Below are positions 19,147 through 27,523 of a stretch of 64,000 nt of DNA, piece after piece. The position numbers were made by a program, and so were the translations under genes. Below the pieces are notes generated by a model. That model saw only the letters and a program-made list of their open reading frames with translations, was not told where the DNA came from and ran no database searches. Origin of the DNA: Kordia aestuariivivens (GTDB lineage: Bacteria; Bacteroidota; Bacteroidia; Flavobacteriales; Flavobacteriaceae). How positions within the stretch are numbered: the stretch's first letter is position 1; each line of letters opens with the position of its first letter. The stretch spans positions 1 to 64,000 of the forward strand of contig NZ_JACGWS010000018.1 of NCBI RefSeq assembly GCF_014397005.1. Direction: 5' to 3'.

Positions 19147-19893
19147 ATGAGTGAAGAAGCTACAGAACCAAAAGAAAATAAAATTGTATCCGCTATCCTT
19201 TCCTTATTGCGTGAAACATTTATGGTAATCGTAGGAATTTTGCTAGCACTTCAAATTGATGGTTACGTAGGTGATATCGCGGATACAAATACACTGAAAA
19301 GTAATCTGAATTATGTCATTGAAGATTTAAACAATAACAAAAAAGCATTGCTAGCCATAAAAGAAGTAAAAGAAAAATCGATTGCTGCATGCACCGAACT
19401 TATTGACAACTACAAACAACACAAGTCGATGCATTCCGATGACATTCTGAATACGCTTGTGAGCATTCTTAAGACCAATAAATTTGTAAACGATCAAAGT
19501 GGTTTTGATAGAATTAAATCTTCTCCTTTGTATGAATCCGATGATTTTTTCTCGGTAAGAGATAAAATACGAACCTATAACGGCATCTTAGCAGATTTAC
19601 GATTTACGGAAAACTTTATCAACACCTATATCACTTCGCTATCGCTAGAAATGTCTAAAAATGGAGAGTTGCTAAAAGTATTTGATTATGTTAGAATGAA
19701 ACTTGGCATTGCGCAGTACAAAACAGCATTACCACATTTTGAGGTTGATGAAATTTTACGCGATAACAAACCACTACAAGCCGTATTGCATAAGTACGAA
19801 TTTGATGCGCTTACGCTCATTGAAAACTATACAAAGCTTATTAAGACAGGTGAAGCGTTGCGCACTGAAATAAATACATATTTAGAAGAATAA
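19147..19893 (+). CDS. DUF6090-like membrane protein
   Basis: A 248-residue protein with one membrane segment near the N terminus ('FMVIVGILLALQIDGYVGD'). This matches the pattern 'RE.FI+VIGILIALQI' that opens a large flavobacterial family of unknown function. The rest is a long helical domain outside or inside the membrane. Two or more such genes often occur in tandem; here there is one. The role is unknown. Confidence 0.7.
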   Translation: MSEEATEPKENKIVSAILSLLRETFMVIVGILLALQIDGYVGDIADTNTLKSNLNYVIEDLNNNKKALLAIKEVKEKSIAACTELIDNYKQHKSMHSDDILNTLVSILKTNKFVNDQSGFDRIKSSPLYESDDFFSVRDKIRTYNGILADLRFTENFINTYITSLSLEMSKNGELLKVFDYVRMKLGIAQYKTALPHFEVDEILRDNKPLQAVLHKYEFDALTLIENYTKLIKTGEALRTEINTYLEE

Positions 19894-19951
19894 AAGAAAT
19901 AATGGTTTTTGCTTATAAAAAAGTTATTTTTAACATCTTCAATTTATATTC

Positions 19952-20611
19952 ATGAAAAACATAGTCTTACTCTTTTTGATTGGAATGTCCAATCTTGCAT
20001 TTTCACAAACGATGACACAAATTGATTCTATATCGAACATTTTCTGTGACTACCTGAAACAATCTGACATTAAAAATGATACGTTAAAAATAAATACACT
20101 CTACGAAAAGCAGTTTTATACATATCTAAGAAATGTTGAAAGTTCGAAAGTAGATAAAGTTGGAAACCAGCTTTATTATAGACTTCAAAGAAACTGTTTA
20201 GAATTTCGTGAATTGTTAGACAGGTTAGAACCGCCAAAAGAAGCTGTGGTAAGAATCACAGAAAAACCTACACCAGAAATTTCTCGAAAACAACTCAAGG
20301 AATTTAAAAACCAAAAAAAATTCTATTATTTTGAAGTTGCTGGAGACACAACTAAGGTCGTAATGAAAGATGGATTTTGGACAGACTCCTTTACTAATAA
20401 AACGTATTCTAAACTCACTTATAATTGGATTAATGATACTGAATTTGAATTAATTTTTATAGAAAGCAACAATGAATCGAGGTCAAACTTTAGTGCCAAA
20501 GGAGATAAATTCGTGTATCAAGTTTTGTCCAAAGAAGAAGATTTCTATTTTATGAGTGTGAATATTCCTGGGCAAAAAACGTTTGACAAATTTAAAATAT
20601 ATTACAAATAA
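19952..20611 (+). CDS. hypothetical secreted protein
   Basis: A 219-residue protein with a clear signal peptide ('MKNIVLLFLIGMSNLAFSQ', cleavage after AFS-Q). The mature part starts helical and ends in beta strands ('YYFEVAGDTTKVVMKDGFWTDSF'). I do not recognise the family. It ends 3 bp before the VOC gene, so the two are probably cotranscribed. Confidence 0.65.
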   Translation: MKNIVLLFLIGMSNLAFSQTMTQIDSISNIFCDYLKQSDIKNDTLKINTLYEKQFYTYLRNVESSKVDKVGNQLYYRLQRNCLEFRELLDRLEPPKEAVVRITEKPTPEISRKQLKEFKNQKKFYYFEVAGDTTKVVMKDGFWTDSFTNKTYSKLTYNWINDTEFELIFIESNNESRSNFSAKGDKFVYQVLSKEEDFYFMSVNIPGQKTFDKFKIYYK

Positions 20612-20614
20612 ACC

Positions 20615-21043
20615 ATGCAACAACGCGTTACCATTATCGGGTTAGGAGTTACTAACTTAGAAGTTTCTACCGCTTTCTATATAGAAAAATTTGGCTGGAA
20701 AAAGATGAAATCAAGCAATGAACATATTTCGTTTTTTCAATTGAACGGTTTGTTACTTTCCTTATATCCAAAAGACAAACTTGCCGAAGATGCTACGGTT
20801 GATCCAACAGGTTCAGGATTCAAAGCATTTACACTCGCGTACAACACTCATTCTAAAGAGGAAGTTGACGAAATCATTACCAATTTGGCTTTCAAAGGCG
20901 TAAAAGTGGTCAAACAACCCGAACATGTTTTTTGGGGCGGTTACAGTGGTTACATTGCCGATCCGGATGAAAACCTATGGGAAATTGCGTATAATCCGTT
21001 TTTAGCATTAGACGCTGACGGAAATACGATTGAAGAAGCATAA
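20615..21043 (+). CDS. VOC family (glyoxalase/bleomycin-resistance fold) protein
   Basis: A 142-residue protein with the paired beta-alpha-beta-beta-beta units of the vicinal oxygen chelate fold. 'IIGLGVTNLEVSTAFYIEKFGWKK' starts the first half, and 'VVKQPEHVFWGGYSGYIADPDENLWEIAYNP' closes the second with the metal-binding Glu. The substrate is unknown; such proteins include lyases, dioxygenases and resistance proteins. Confidence 0.85.
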   Translation: MQQRVTIIGLGVTNLEVSTAFYIEKFGWKKMKSSNEHISFFQLNGLLLSLYPKDKLAEDATVDPTGSGFKAFTLAYNTHSKEEVDEIITNLAFKGVKVVKQPEHVFWGGYSGYIADPDENLWEIAYNPFLALDADGNTIEEA

Positions 21044-21067
21044 ATTATTTAATTTAAAAAAGCAATA

Positions 21068-21760
21068 ATGAAACAGTTATTTATCGTTCTTATCTTTTTC
21101 CTGTGTATCACAAGTTGTAAAAACGAATACTATACACCCGAAGGAATAATTGACAAAACCGAAGAACTCATACAAAAAAAGCAACAGTGGACTTCACTAA
21201 ACGATAAAGAAAGAGTTGATGGATATACCAGAATTGGAGATGCTATTTTTGGTGGAGAAATTGCTTGTAACGTTAAACCTCTAAAAGGTATAGATGTACA
21301 AACCTTTAAAGTGTTTGCGGGAACAAGTTATGCCAAAGACAAAAATCACGTGTATTATCCGCTACGTCAGCTTTGTATTGACTATACTGATTGTGGTGTA
21401 TGTTATTACAGTGACATAATTATAACGTCTGCTAATGTAGAAAATTTTAGATATTTAGGAAAAGAATATGCAACCGATGGTAAGAATGTTTATTTCAGAG
21501 GAGAACTACTAAAAAATGCTGACGGCGCAACGTTTAAAGTAATTGACGGTCCTGAATAGTTCTATTTTGCAACTGATAAAAATGTTGTTTATAAACATAA
21601 TACAATTTTCAAAGATGCGGATCCTAGTACGTTCTACTTTGACAAATCTGACACAAGAAATATTGATCAAAATTACCTTCACAAATACATCATTGGAGAT
21701 AAAAATAAAGAATGGGAATTCACTCCACCAAGCACGATTACTGAAATTGAAAAACAATAA
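21068..21760 (+). pseudogene. DKNYY-family lipoprotein interrupted by an in-frame stop
   Basis: The frame starts with a lipoprotein signal ('LIFFLCITSCKNE', lipobox Cys). It then shows DKNYY-type repeats ('YAKDKNHVYYPLRQL', 'YATDGKNVYFRGELLKNADGATFKVIDG'). A TAG at 21557-21559, codon 164, cuts it. Reading on in the same frame gives 66 more codons to a TAA at 21758-21760, and these continue the repeat pattern: 'FYFATDKNVVYKHNTIFKDADPSTFYF'. So this is one 230-codon gene with a nonsense codon, not two genes. A 163-residue truncated product may still be made. A sequencing error or suppression is possible. Confidence 0.8.
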
Positions 21761-21763
21761 TTA

Positions 21764-21970
21764 ATCTGAGTTTGATATAAAAATTATAAGCGACGGGTTC
21801 TTTTTACGCAGTGTAGCAATCATTTTACGTTAAGAATTTTTGAAGCCTTGGAGAAAATTTAGTAAAATGATTGCGGTTTTAGCTTTCCGAAGAGAAGGCT
21901 AAAAACACCTCTGTAAAAAGCGCACTTTCTTTTGTTTCTTTTCTTTGTGCGAGCAAAGTAAAAGAAAATA
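21764..21970. repeat. structured intergenic repeat, copy 2
   Basis: Same family as 2735-2899 and 47677-47931. GCAATCATTTTAC (21816-21828) and GTAAAATGATTGC (21862-21874) are a perfect 13-bp stem. TTTTAGCTTTC (21877-21887) and GAAGGCTAAAA (21894-21904) pair with one G-U around CGAAGA. CTTTG/CAAAG close the third around TGCGAG. It begins right after the DKNYY gene and lies between converging genes. Confidence 0.88.
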
Positions 21971-22034
21971 GAAATCAAATACTTAGTTCTAATTTTTCAA
22001 GAAATACTTAAATTTTCATTTTGTAGAAGTTATA

Positions 22035-22736
22035 TCAAACGCTCGTTAATCGCAACAACAAATTAGGGTCAGGACAATTTTCTTTATAAAATTCTACATC
22101 TTTCTTAGAAGCAACACCAGCATAATCGCCTGTATACCCTTGCATATCTTTAATGATTTGAAAATGTAAATGCGGCGGATAATCTCCATTCACACACGCA
22201 TCGCCTAAGGTTGCGATTTGCGCACCTTTCTCAAACTTCTCACCTATTTGTATGGTTGAAATTGAAGTCAAGCTTAAATGACCATATAAGGTGTAAAACT
22301 CAAAACCATCAACCGTGTGTTTTAGAATGATTGTCGGTCCGTAATCGCCAAAGTTGGTATTGTTTTGAAAGCTATGCACTTCGCCATCCAAAGGTGTATA
22401 AATGGGCGTTTCGGCAGCAATCCACAAATCGAGTCCTAAATGAATATTGCGTTCGGTTTCAGGGTTTGTATCGTTGAAATAATCACTGCGTCGATAAATA
22501 CCGCGCGTTTCCAAATACCCGCCAAAAGCAACTTTTGCATCGTGCGCTTTTATATGATTGTCAACATAAATTCCTAACTTCTCCGAAGAAGAAACATCCA
22601 CAGTTTGCAGCATTTCATTTGTCACGGATAAATCCAGCGCGACATAGGCTGACTTTTGAATTTCAGCATCTAACACATACAATGATTGATTCCCTAAACG
22701 ATGTAGCAATTGTGTGAATGTTGTTGTAGACATCAA
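22035..22736 (-). CDS. M23 (LytM-type) peptidase-like protein
   Basis: A 233-residue protein with a complete LytM zinc site: 'HLGLDLWIAAETPIYTPLDGEV' (His and Asp ligands), then 'LYGHLSL', and the H-x-H in 'PPHLHFQI'. M23 enzymes cut peptide bridges in peptidoglycan. Unusually, there is no signal peptide; the N-terminal 80 residues are soluble and unrecognised. This suggests a cytoplasmic enzyme or one exported another way. Confidence 0.88.
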   Translation of the reverse strand: MMSTTTFTQLLHRLGNQSLYVLDAEIQKSAYVALDLSVTNEMLQTVDVSSSEKLGIYVDNHIKAHDAKVAFGGYLETRGIYRRSDYFNDTNPETERNIHLGLDLWIAAETPIYTPLDGEVHSFQNNTNFGDYGPTIILKHTVDGFEFYTLYGHLSLTSISTIQIGEKFEKGAQIATLGDACVNGDYPPHLHFQIIKDMQGYTGDYAGVASKKDVEFYKENCPDPNLLLRLTSV

Positions 22737-22836
22737 TTTTTATTTCAAAAATACAATTATTTTTTATCCGAAAGCCTGTCGCAGGTCTGCGGGAACGTTT
22801 CAAACACGTTAGTTATAGTTTGAACAACCAAACAAA

Positions 22837-22868
22837 CTTGGACGTTTTACCAATTTTTGGTACATTTG
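22837..22868 (+). promoter_or_regulatory. parDE promoter with overlapping operator
   Basis: CTTG (22837-22840), a 20-bp spacer and TACATTTG (22861-22868) form a good TTTG-N20-TAnnTTTG promoter. A perfect palindrome, TACCAA-TTT-TTGGTA (22848-22862), overlaps the -7 element, 17 bp before the parD start. This is the place for autorepression by a ribbon-helix-helix antitoxin. Confidence 0.7.
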
Positions 22869-22884
22869 ATAAAACGATTGAAAA

Positions 22885-23136
22885 ATGAGTAAAAATACAT
22901 CTATATCACTTGGAGATTATTTTGATCAATTTATCCAAACCCAAATTTCTACTGGAAGGTATAAAAATGTTAGCGAAATAATTAGAGCTGGACTTCGACT
23001 CTTAGAAGACGAAGAAAGTAAGGTAATTGCTCTTAGAAATGCTATTCAAGAAGGATTGAATAGTCCAATAGTGGAAAACTTTGATTTTGATGAACACCTA
23101 GCAAAACTAAAATCTGAAAAAAGAAAAAATGGCTAA
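22885..23136 (+). CDS. parD: ParD-family antitoxin
   Basis: An 83-residue protein with a CopG/ParD ribbon-helix-helix N terminus ('NTSISLGDYFDQFIQTQISTGRYKNVSEIIRAGLRLLEDEE') and a disordered, charged tail that wraps the toxin. It should bind the palindrome in its own promoter. The 3' end overlaps parE by 8 bp, which couples translation. Confidence 0.92.
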   Translation: MSKNTSISLGDYFDQFIQTQISTGRYKNVSEIIRAGLRLLEDEESKVIALRNAIQEGLNSPIVENFDFDEHLAKLKSEKRKNG

Positions 23137-23428
23137 ACTCATATTGAGGCAAAAAGCCATTGATGATCTAACAGATATTTGGGATTATACTTCAAAAACT
23201 TGGTCGGAAAATCAAGCTGATAAATATTATGGCATGATAAAATCTGCTTGTAGAGAAATCGCTAAAAGTGCTACAATCGGAAGAAGCTATGATAAAATTG
23301 AGAATAATTTATTGGGGCATAGCACTGGGAAACACATTATTTTTTACCAAATCGTTTCTAATAACGAAATTGAAGTCATTAGAATATTACACGAAAGAAT
23401 GGATTTAAAGAACAAATTAACTGAATAA
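23129..23428 (+). CDS. parE: ParE-family toxin
   Basis: A 99-residue RelE/ParE-fold protein: 'LILRQKAIDDLTDIWDYTSKTWSENQADKYYGMIKSACREIAKS' and the terminal 'KHIIFYQIVSNNEIEVIRILHERMDL' are typical ParE. Family members poison DNA gyrase. It is paired and overlapped with parD. Confidence 0.92.
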   Translation: MAKLILRQKAIDDLTDIWDYTSKTWSENQADKYYGMIKSACREIAKSATIGRSYDKIENNLLGHSTGKHIIFYQIVSNNEIEVIRILHERMDLKNKLTE

Positions 23429-23482
23429 AAAAACCACCAACCCAATATCTCAACTTCAAAGAAAATAAGTATCTTCAACCTC

Positions 23483-24070
23483 TTGAAACCCAAAAAAACA
23501 TATCTCAAAGGAAAATCTGTTTTCATCGTTTCGTTGCTTGTTATTGTTGCAACGGCGTTGACGGTATATCTTACAGGAATCAATTTTCATAGAAGTATCA
23601 CTTCCAATTTTTACATTTCACTTGGCATTATTGCTGCAACACTGTTTCTGTTTTTAACATACGGATTGTACAAAGGTGCACGTATTGCCGACAACTTTCC
23701 CAAACTGAAAGATTTTAAAAGTCCTGAATGGTTCGGAAATGGAAATGGAACAGTAGGCGACGTACCTGATATTGGTATTGACATTGGCGATGGTATTGGC
23801 GGAGTGATTATTTCTATTATTCTATGGATTCTAATGTCAATCGTATTGGTGTTTTTACTTGTCGTACTAGAGACCATCTTTTGGTTTTCACTATTTATGA
23901 TTCTAGCCATGTTGTATTGGGTGTTTTTTAGAGCCATGCGATTGGTGTTTTCAAAAGCGCATCACACACAAAACGATCTCGGATTATCAACAGTCTACGC
24001 GTTTGCCTACACATTTTTGTATATTGGTTGGATCTTCGGAATTGTATATCTAACGACCGTTTTGAAGTAA
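23483..24070 (+). CDS. hypothetical membrane protein
   Basis: A 195-residue protein with about five hydrophobic segments (around residues 10-32, 35-55, 105-130, 130-150 and 170-195). A glycine-rich acidic stretch lies in the middle ('GNGNGTVGDVPDIGIDIGDGIGG'). The frame opens with TTG (TTG AAA CCC AAA AAA), the same opening as the hemolysin III gene. The family is not recognised. It follows parE by 54 bp. Confidence 0.6.
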   Translation: MKPKKTYLKGKSVFIVSLLVIVATALTVYLTGINFHRSITSNFYISLGIIAATLFLFLTYGLYKGARIADNFPKLKDFKSPEWFGNGNGTVGDVPDIGIDIGDGIGGVIISIILWILMSIVLVFLLVVLETIFWFSLFMILAMLYWVFFRAMRLVFSKAHHTQNDLGLSTVYAFAYTFLYIGWIFGIVYLTTVLK

Positions 24071-24259
24071 AAATAATCTTCTTTGAAATTCATATCTACA
24101 TGAATTTGGCACGAATTACACTTGTATTACGCTAGCTAACAATTAATTCCTCCAAAAAAAAATAAACGGGTAGTTACACGCTGAACTTATAGGTTAAATA
24201 GTATTATCATTAGGTTCTTAAAAAAAGCCCTTTAGTAATCCATTAACCTATCATATATT

Positions 24260-25327
24260 ATGTGTACACGAGTATTTAACAACAGAAACAAAGCGTATTT
24301 AACAACCGCTAGAAACATGGACTGGAATACCCAACTTCCTACAAGTCTATTTTCATACCAAAGTGGATTGATAAAATATGCGCTAGACAAAAAACAAGCT
24401 AAGAAAAAGAAATTTAAGAACAAGAATTGGAAATGGACTTCTAAGTATAGTAGTCTAGTAACTATGGTCGGAAATGAAGATCATGGATATGCAGCTTCAG
24501 ACGGAATAAATTCGCAAGGATTGGTTGCGAATGTTCTCTACGCGAAAGGTTCTGACTATGAACTAGAAAAGAAGAAGGAATACAATCCACTCAATGTATT
24601 GCGATGGGTACAGTATGTCTTAGACAACTTTAAAACTGCTAAAGAAGTTCGCAATGAATTTGAAAACGGTGAAGTAGAACTTGTTGAAACAAAAGTTCCT
24701 GGAAGTGAATCTACTGCAGCGCTTCATCTTTCCGTATCAGATAGAAAAGGATACACAACAATTGTGGAAGTATATGGAGGAAAATATCATGTTCATTACG
24801 GAAAAGAATATAGTGTAATGACCAATGAACCAACCTATAAAATTCAACTTCAATTGAATAAATATTGGTCATGGCAATGGAATGACAACAACGATTTTCC
24901 AAGTCACACCATTCCTGGAGGTCCTTTTGCATCAGATCGTTTTGAAAGAGCATCTTACTATTATAATCATTTAGAAGCGCCTATAAACATACTTGAGTCT
25001 TTATCGCAAGCAAAATCTGTCGTAGCAAATGCTTCCGTACCAATTGGAATGCTAGGTTTTGAAGGACATCCTAATATTGCACCAACACTATGGTCGACAC
25101 TTTCAGATCATAAACAATTAAAATATTATTTCTGCAACGCACGAACTCCAAATGTAGTTTGGGTAGATATGAATGGAAAACTACCTGCTGCTAAAGTTTC
25201 CAAATTAGACCTTGTGACAGAACATGATGGAGAGTTTACAAACATGAAATATGTTGGATGTATAAATAATAAATTAAAAGCTACGAAAGATCCATACGGG
25301 CCTTTCAAAATAAAATGTAAACACTAG
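24260..25327 (+). CDS. linear amide C-N hydrolase (choloylglycine hydrolase / penicillin V acylase family)
   Basis: A 355-residue Ntn hydrolase. After removal of Met1, Cys2 becomes the N-terminal nucleophile ('MCTRVFNNRNKAYLTTARNMDW'), with Asp21 and the 'RNMDW' motif of the family. Substrates in this family include bile salts, penicillin V and acyl-homoserine lactones; which fits here is unknown. There is no signal peptide, unlike many Gram-negative members. A strong terminator follows. Confidence 0.88.
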   Translation: MCTRVFNNRNKAYLTTARNMDWNTQLPTSLFSYQSGLIKYALDKKQAKKKKFKNKNWKWTSKYSSLVTMVGNEDHGYAASDGINSQGLVANVLYAKGSDYELEKKKEYNPLNVLRWVQYVLDNFKTAKEVRNEFENGEVELVETKVPGSESTAALHLSVSDRKGYTTIVEVYGGKYHVHYGKEYSVMTNEPTYKIQLQLNKYWSWQWNDNNDFPSHTIPGGPFASDRFERASYYYNHLEAPINILESLSQAKSVVANASVPIGMLGFEGHPNIAPTLWSTLSDHKQLKYYFCNARTPNVVWVDMNGKLPAAKVSKLDLVTEHDGEFTNMKYVGCINNKLKATKDPYGPFKIKCKH

Positions 25328-25344
25328 ACAACCATATTTAGATA

Positions 25345-25371
25345 AAACCGCTTATAATGAGCGGTTTTTTT
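25345..25371 (+). terminator. intrinsic terminator
   Basis: AACCGCT and AGCGGTT pair around a 7-nt loop and are followed by a T run, 17 bp after the amidase stop. Confidence 0.85.
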
Positions 25372-25467
25372 TATCCTAAAACCCGTAAAAACACGCATAG
25401 TCACATCAGAACATTTTTCGTATTTTGTTTTGTATCTTGAAACACTAACTAACCAAAACCAATTCAC

Positions 25468-26580
25468 ATGAAATCAATCTATTACGTAGCCATCTTATCA
25501 TGTCTATTTTTATTTACGAATTGTAAAGACAAAAAACCGAAAGAAGGAGAAAAAGCAGGACAAGCCGAAGCAGAAGTAGTAATCCCCGCAAAACCTATTT
25601 TTAGTTTTTCGTTTGTAGGCTGTAATCGTGTCAATTGGGGCGATGTTACAGATAGTATTCCTTCCACCGCAAATAGAGGCGTATTGGAACGCATTTTTAA
25701 AGAAATGGTTGCCGAAAAACAACAAACGGAGTTATTTTTCTTTTTGGGAGATTTGGTCCTTGCAGAAAGTACACTTCCAAAATTGAATACACAATTAGCT
25801 GCTTGGAAAAAATTGTATGACGCAAATCCGATTAGTACATCGGGTATAGAAATGGTTGCCGTTCCTGGGAATCATGAAATGTTGTATAGTGAAAAAGATA
25901 AATCAGGAAAATATAAAGAATATCCATTAAAAGGCGCTACCGATATTTGGTTGAAATATATGGGAGAATATATGCCTAAAAACCGTGATACTGTTGGAGG
26001 AAAAGAAAGTCACATCAATAGCATGACGTTTTCGTTTACGCGACATAATACAGGTTTCATTGTGATGAACACAGATACCTACAACGCGCCACCAACAGGA
26101 AAGACTCATGGTAAAGAAGGTATGGTGCCAACACCTTGGATTTTAAATAAAATTAAAGAATACCAGAAAGACGAAACCATCAAACATATTTTTCTTTTAG
26201 GACACAAACCGTATTATGTGTGTGGTGTTCCAAGAGTTGATCACAAAGGCTTGCCTGAAGGTCCAGTTATTTGGCCAGCCATGAAAGCTGGTGGCGTTAC
26301 CGCAATGCTTTCTGCACATGTACATGATTATCAACGTTCGCAACCGGGAGATGAAGGTCCATACCAAATTGTGGCTGGAAATGGCGGAAGCGAAGGTGCT
26401 GCAACGTTTTTTGGCTATTCTACCATTACTATTTTAGATGATGGAAATGTAGAATTAGTCTCTAAAGGTTTTGATGTGGGAACTCCTTATAACAAAGTAA
26501 GTGACAAACCTTCAACGGTTAGAGATCGTACGATGTTGACAGCCACAAAGAATGCAAATCCGTATCCGTGTACTAATTAA
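25468..26580 (+). CDS. metallophosphoesterase lipoprotein
   Basis: A 370-residue protein with a lipoprotein signal ('ILSCLFLFTNCKDKK', Cys as lipid site). Calcineurin-like phosphoesterase motifs follow in order: 'FLGDLVLAE' (GD), 'VAVPGNHEML' (GNHE), 'IFLLGHKPYY' (GH), and 'MLSAHVHDYQRSQP' (GHxH-like, here S-A-H-V-H). It resembles purple-acid-phosphatase-like outer-surface enzymes. The substrate is unknown; nucleotides or phosphate esters are plausible. Confidence 0.88.
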   Translation: MKSIYYVAILSCLFLFTNCKDKKPKEGEKAGQAEAEVVIPAKPIFSFSFVGCNRVNWGDVTDSIPSTANRGVLERIFKEMVAEKQQTELFFFLGDLVLAESTLPKLNTQLAAWKKLYDANPISTSGIEMVAVPGNHEMLYSEKDKSGKYKEYPLKGATDIWLKYMGEYMPKNRDTVGGKESHINSMTFSFTRHNTGFIVMNTDTYNAPPTGKTHGKEGMVPTPWILNKIKEYQKDETIKHIFLLGHKPYYVCGVPRVDHKGLPEGPVIWPAMKAGGVTAMLSAHVHDYQRSQPGDEGPYQIVAGNGGSEGAATFFGYSTITILDDGNVELVSKGFDVGTPYNKVSDKPSTVRDRTMLTATKNANPYPCTN

Positions 26581-26710
26581 ATTTGGTGTCCGATAAAAGA
26601 TAAAAGACCGCTAGGCTGTTAGATTATAGAGTAAAGACTAGTTTAGTAACCAACTGAAAAAAACGTCCTCCTATATTTGTAGAAGGGTGACTTATAAAAT
26701 TTATAAATTA

Positions 26711-26742
26711 AAAAAGACCGACTTTAGCGTTGGTCTTTTTTT
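26711..26742. terminator. bidirectional intrinsic terminator
   Basis: AAAAAGACCGAC pairs with GTTGGTCTTTTT around TTTAGC, with one G-U. Flanking A and T runs let it work in both directions between the converging metallophosphoesterase gene and the 186-residue membrane protein gene. Confidence 0.85.
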
Positions 26743-26790
26743 AATTCTTTACGTCTGATTGTTAGTAAATCATATAACTCGCTTCCGTTT
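26726..26790. repeat. direct repeat, copy A
   Basis: This stretch spans part of the terminator and the last codons of the membrane protein gene. It recurs with small changes at 27379-27436, on the other side of the same gene. The first 40 or so bases are nearly identical. Confidence 0.7.
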
Positions 26791-27322
26791 TTGTTCGCAA
26801 CTGTGGAATTAATTTTTCAATAAGTACTTGCTTATGTCCTTCTGAATCAACAATAAACTGAAAATTATATTTTTTATTCTTGTATTGAAATTCTAAGTAA
26901 TTATCTGTTGCTGTATAGCGCCTTATGCGTCTGTCAGTATAGACAAACATTCTAGGTTTTATAAAATTCATCATCTTAAACTTGACATAGGTAATTTCAG
27001 TGATCGGGTATTTAGTGGTGTAATCAATGGTAATTTCATTTTCGTCAATAAGGAGCAATCCTTCCTTTTTTAGGTATGTTCCATCTGCATCGCCAAAAAT
27101 TTTCATTATTTGAATAAATGCCATCACAAAAAACAGAAACCCTATAAAATTAAATACGAAGTAATCAAAAAGATGTACTCCATATAGCATATAATAAATA
27201 GCAACGAAACTAAATAATGAAATAAGACCTATTAAACCTATGCTCGGAATTATTTTTGAATTGAACACATCAAAGAAAATTCCTTTTTTAAATACTACTA
27301 AGTCAAAAGCGATTCTTTCCAT
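26762..27322 (-). CDS. hypothetical membrane protein
   Basis: A 186-residue protein with two membrane segments (about residues 28-48 and 52-75), followed by a beta-rich domain with PH-like spacing ('LLIDENEITIDYTTKYPITEITYVKFKMM', 'YLEFQYKNKKYNFQFIVDSEGHK'). The layout resembles bacterial PH-domain membrane proteins but the match is loose. The gene is bracketed by direct repeats, which suggests a past tandem duplication. Confidence 0.6.
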   Translation of the reverse strand: MERIAFDLVVFKKGIFFDVFNSKIIPSIGLIGLISLFSFVAIYYMLYGVHLFDYFVFNFIGFLFFVMAFIQIMKIFGDADGTYLKKEGLLLIDENEITIDYTTKYPITEITYVKFKMMNFIKPRMFVYTDRRIRRYTATDNYLEFQYKNKKYNFQFIVDSEGHKQVLIEKLIPQLRTKTEASYMIY

Positions 27323-27378
27323 TGCTATAGATTTCTATTGTATCCATTATAAGTATAAAAACGCAACCAAACGTTACT

Positions 27379-27436
27379 AGCGTTGGTCTTTTTTAATTCT
27401 TTATATCTGAATGTTAGTAATTCACTTTCGTTTTTT
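27379..27436. repeat. direct repeat, copy B
   Basis: Second copy of 26726-26790. It includes the right half of the terminator (GTTGGTCTTTTTT) and decayed bases that match the 3' end of the membrane protein gene, but lies upstream of that gene and of hemN. Confidence 0.7.
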
Positions 27437-27460
27437 AATTGAGTTGAATAATTCCCAAAT

Positions 27461-27504
27461 ATGATATATGTCATAAATTCCCTGCGTATGGATTCCTAAT
27501 TTTG
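27461..27504 (+). promoter_or_regulatory. Fnr-like site and -7 element of hemN
   Basis: ATGATATATGTCAT (27461-27474) has ATGA/TCAT arms around six bases. TAATTTTG (27497-27504) is a full TAnnTTTG -7 element beginning 29.5 bp from the palindrome centre. Transcription would start near 27509, putting the site close to -41.5, the class II activator position, with a leader of about 15 nt. Confidence 0.75.
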
Positions 27505-27523
27505 GAGTATAATAAAATTAGGT

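Noticed and set aside
16757-23500. Shared opening TTG AAA CCY AAA AAA of the hemolysin III gene and the membrane protein at 23483
   Set aside because: The two proteins are otherwise unrelated; a lysine-rich start after a weak start codon is likely coincidence.
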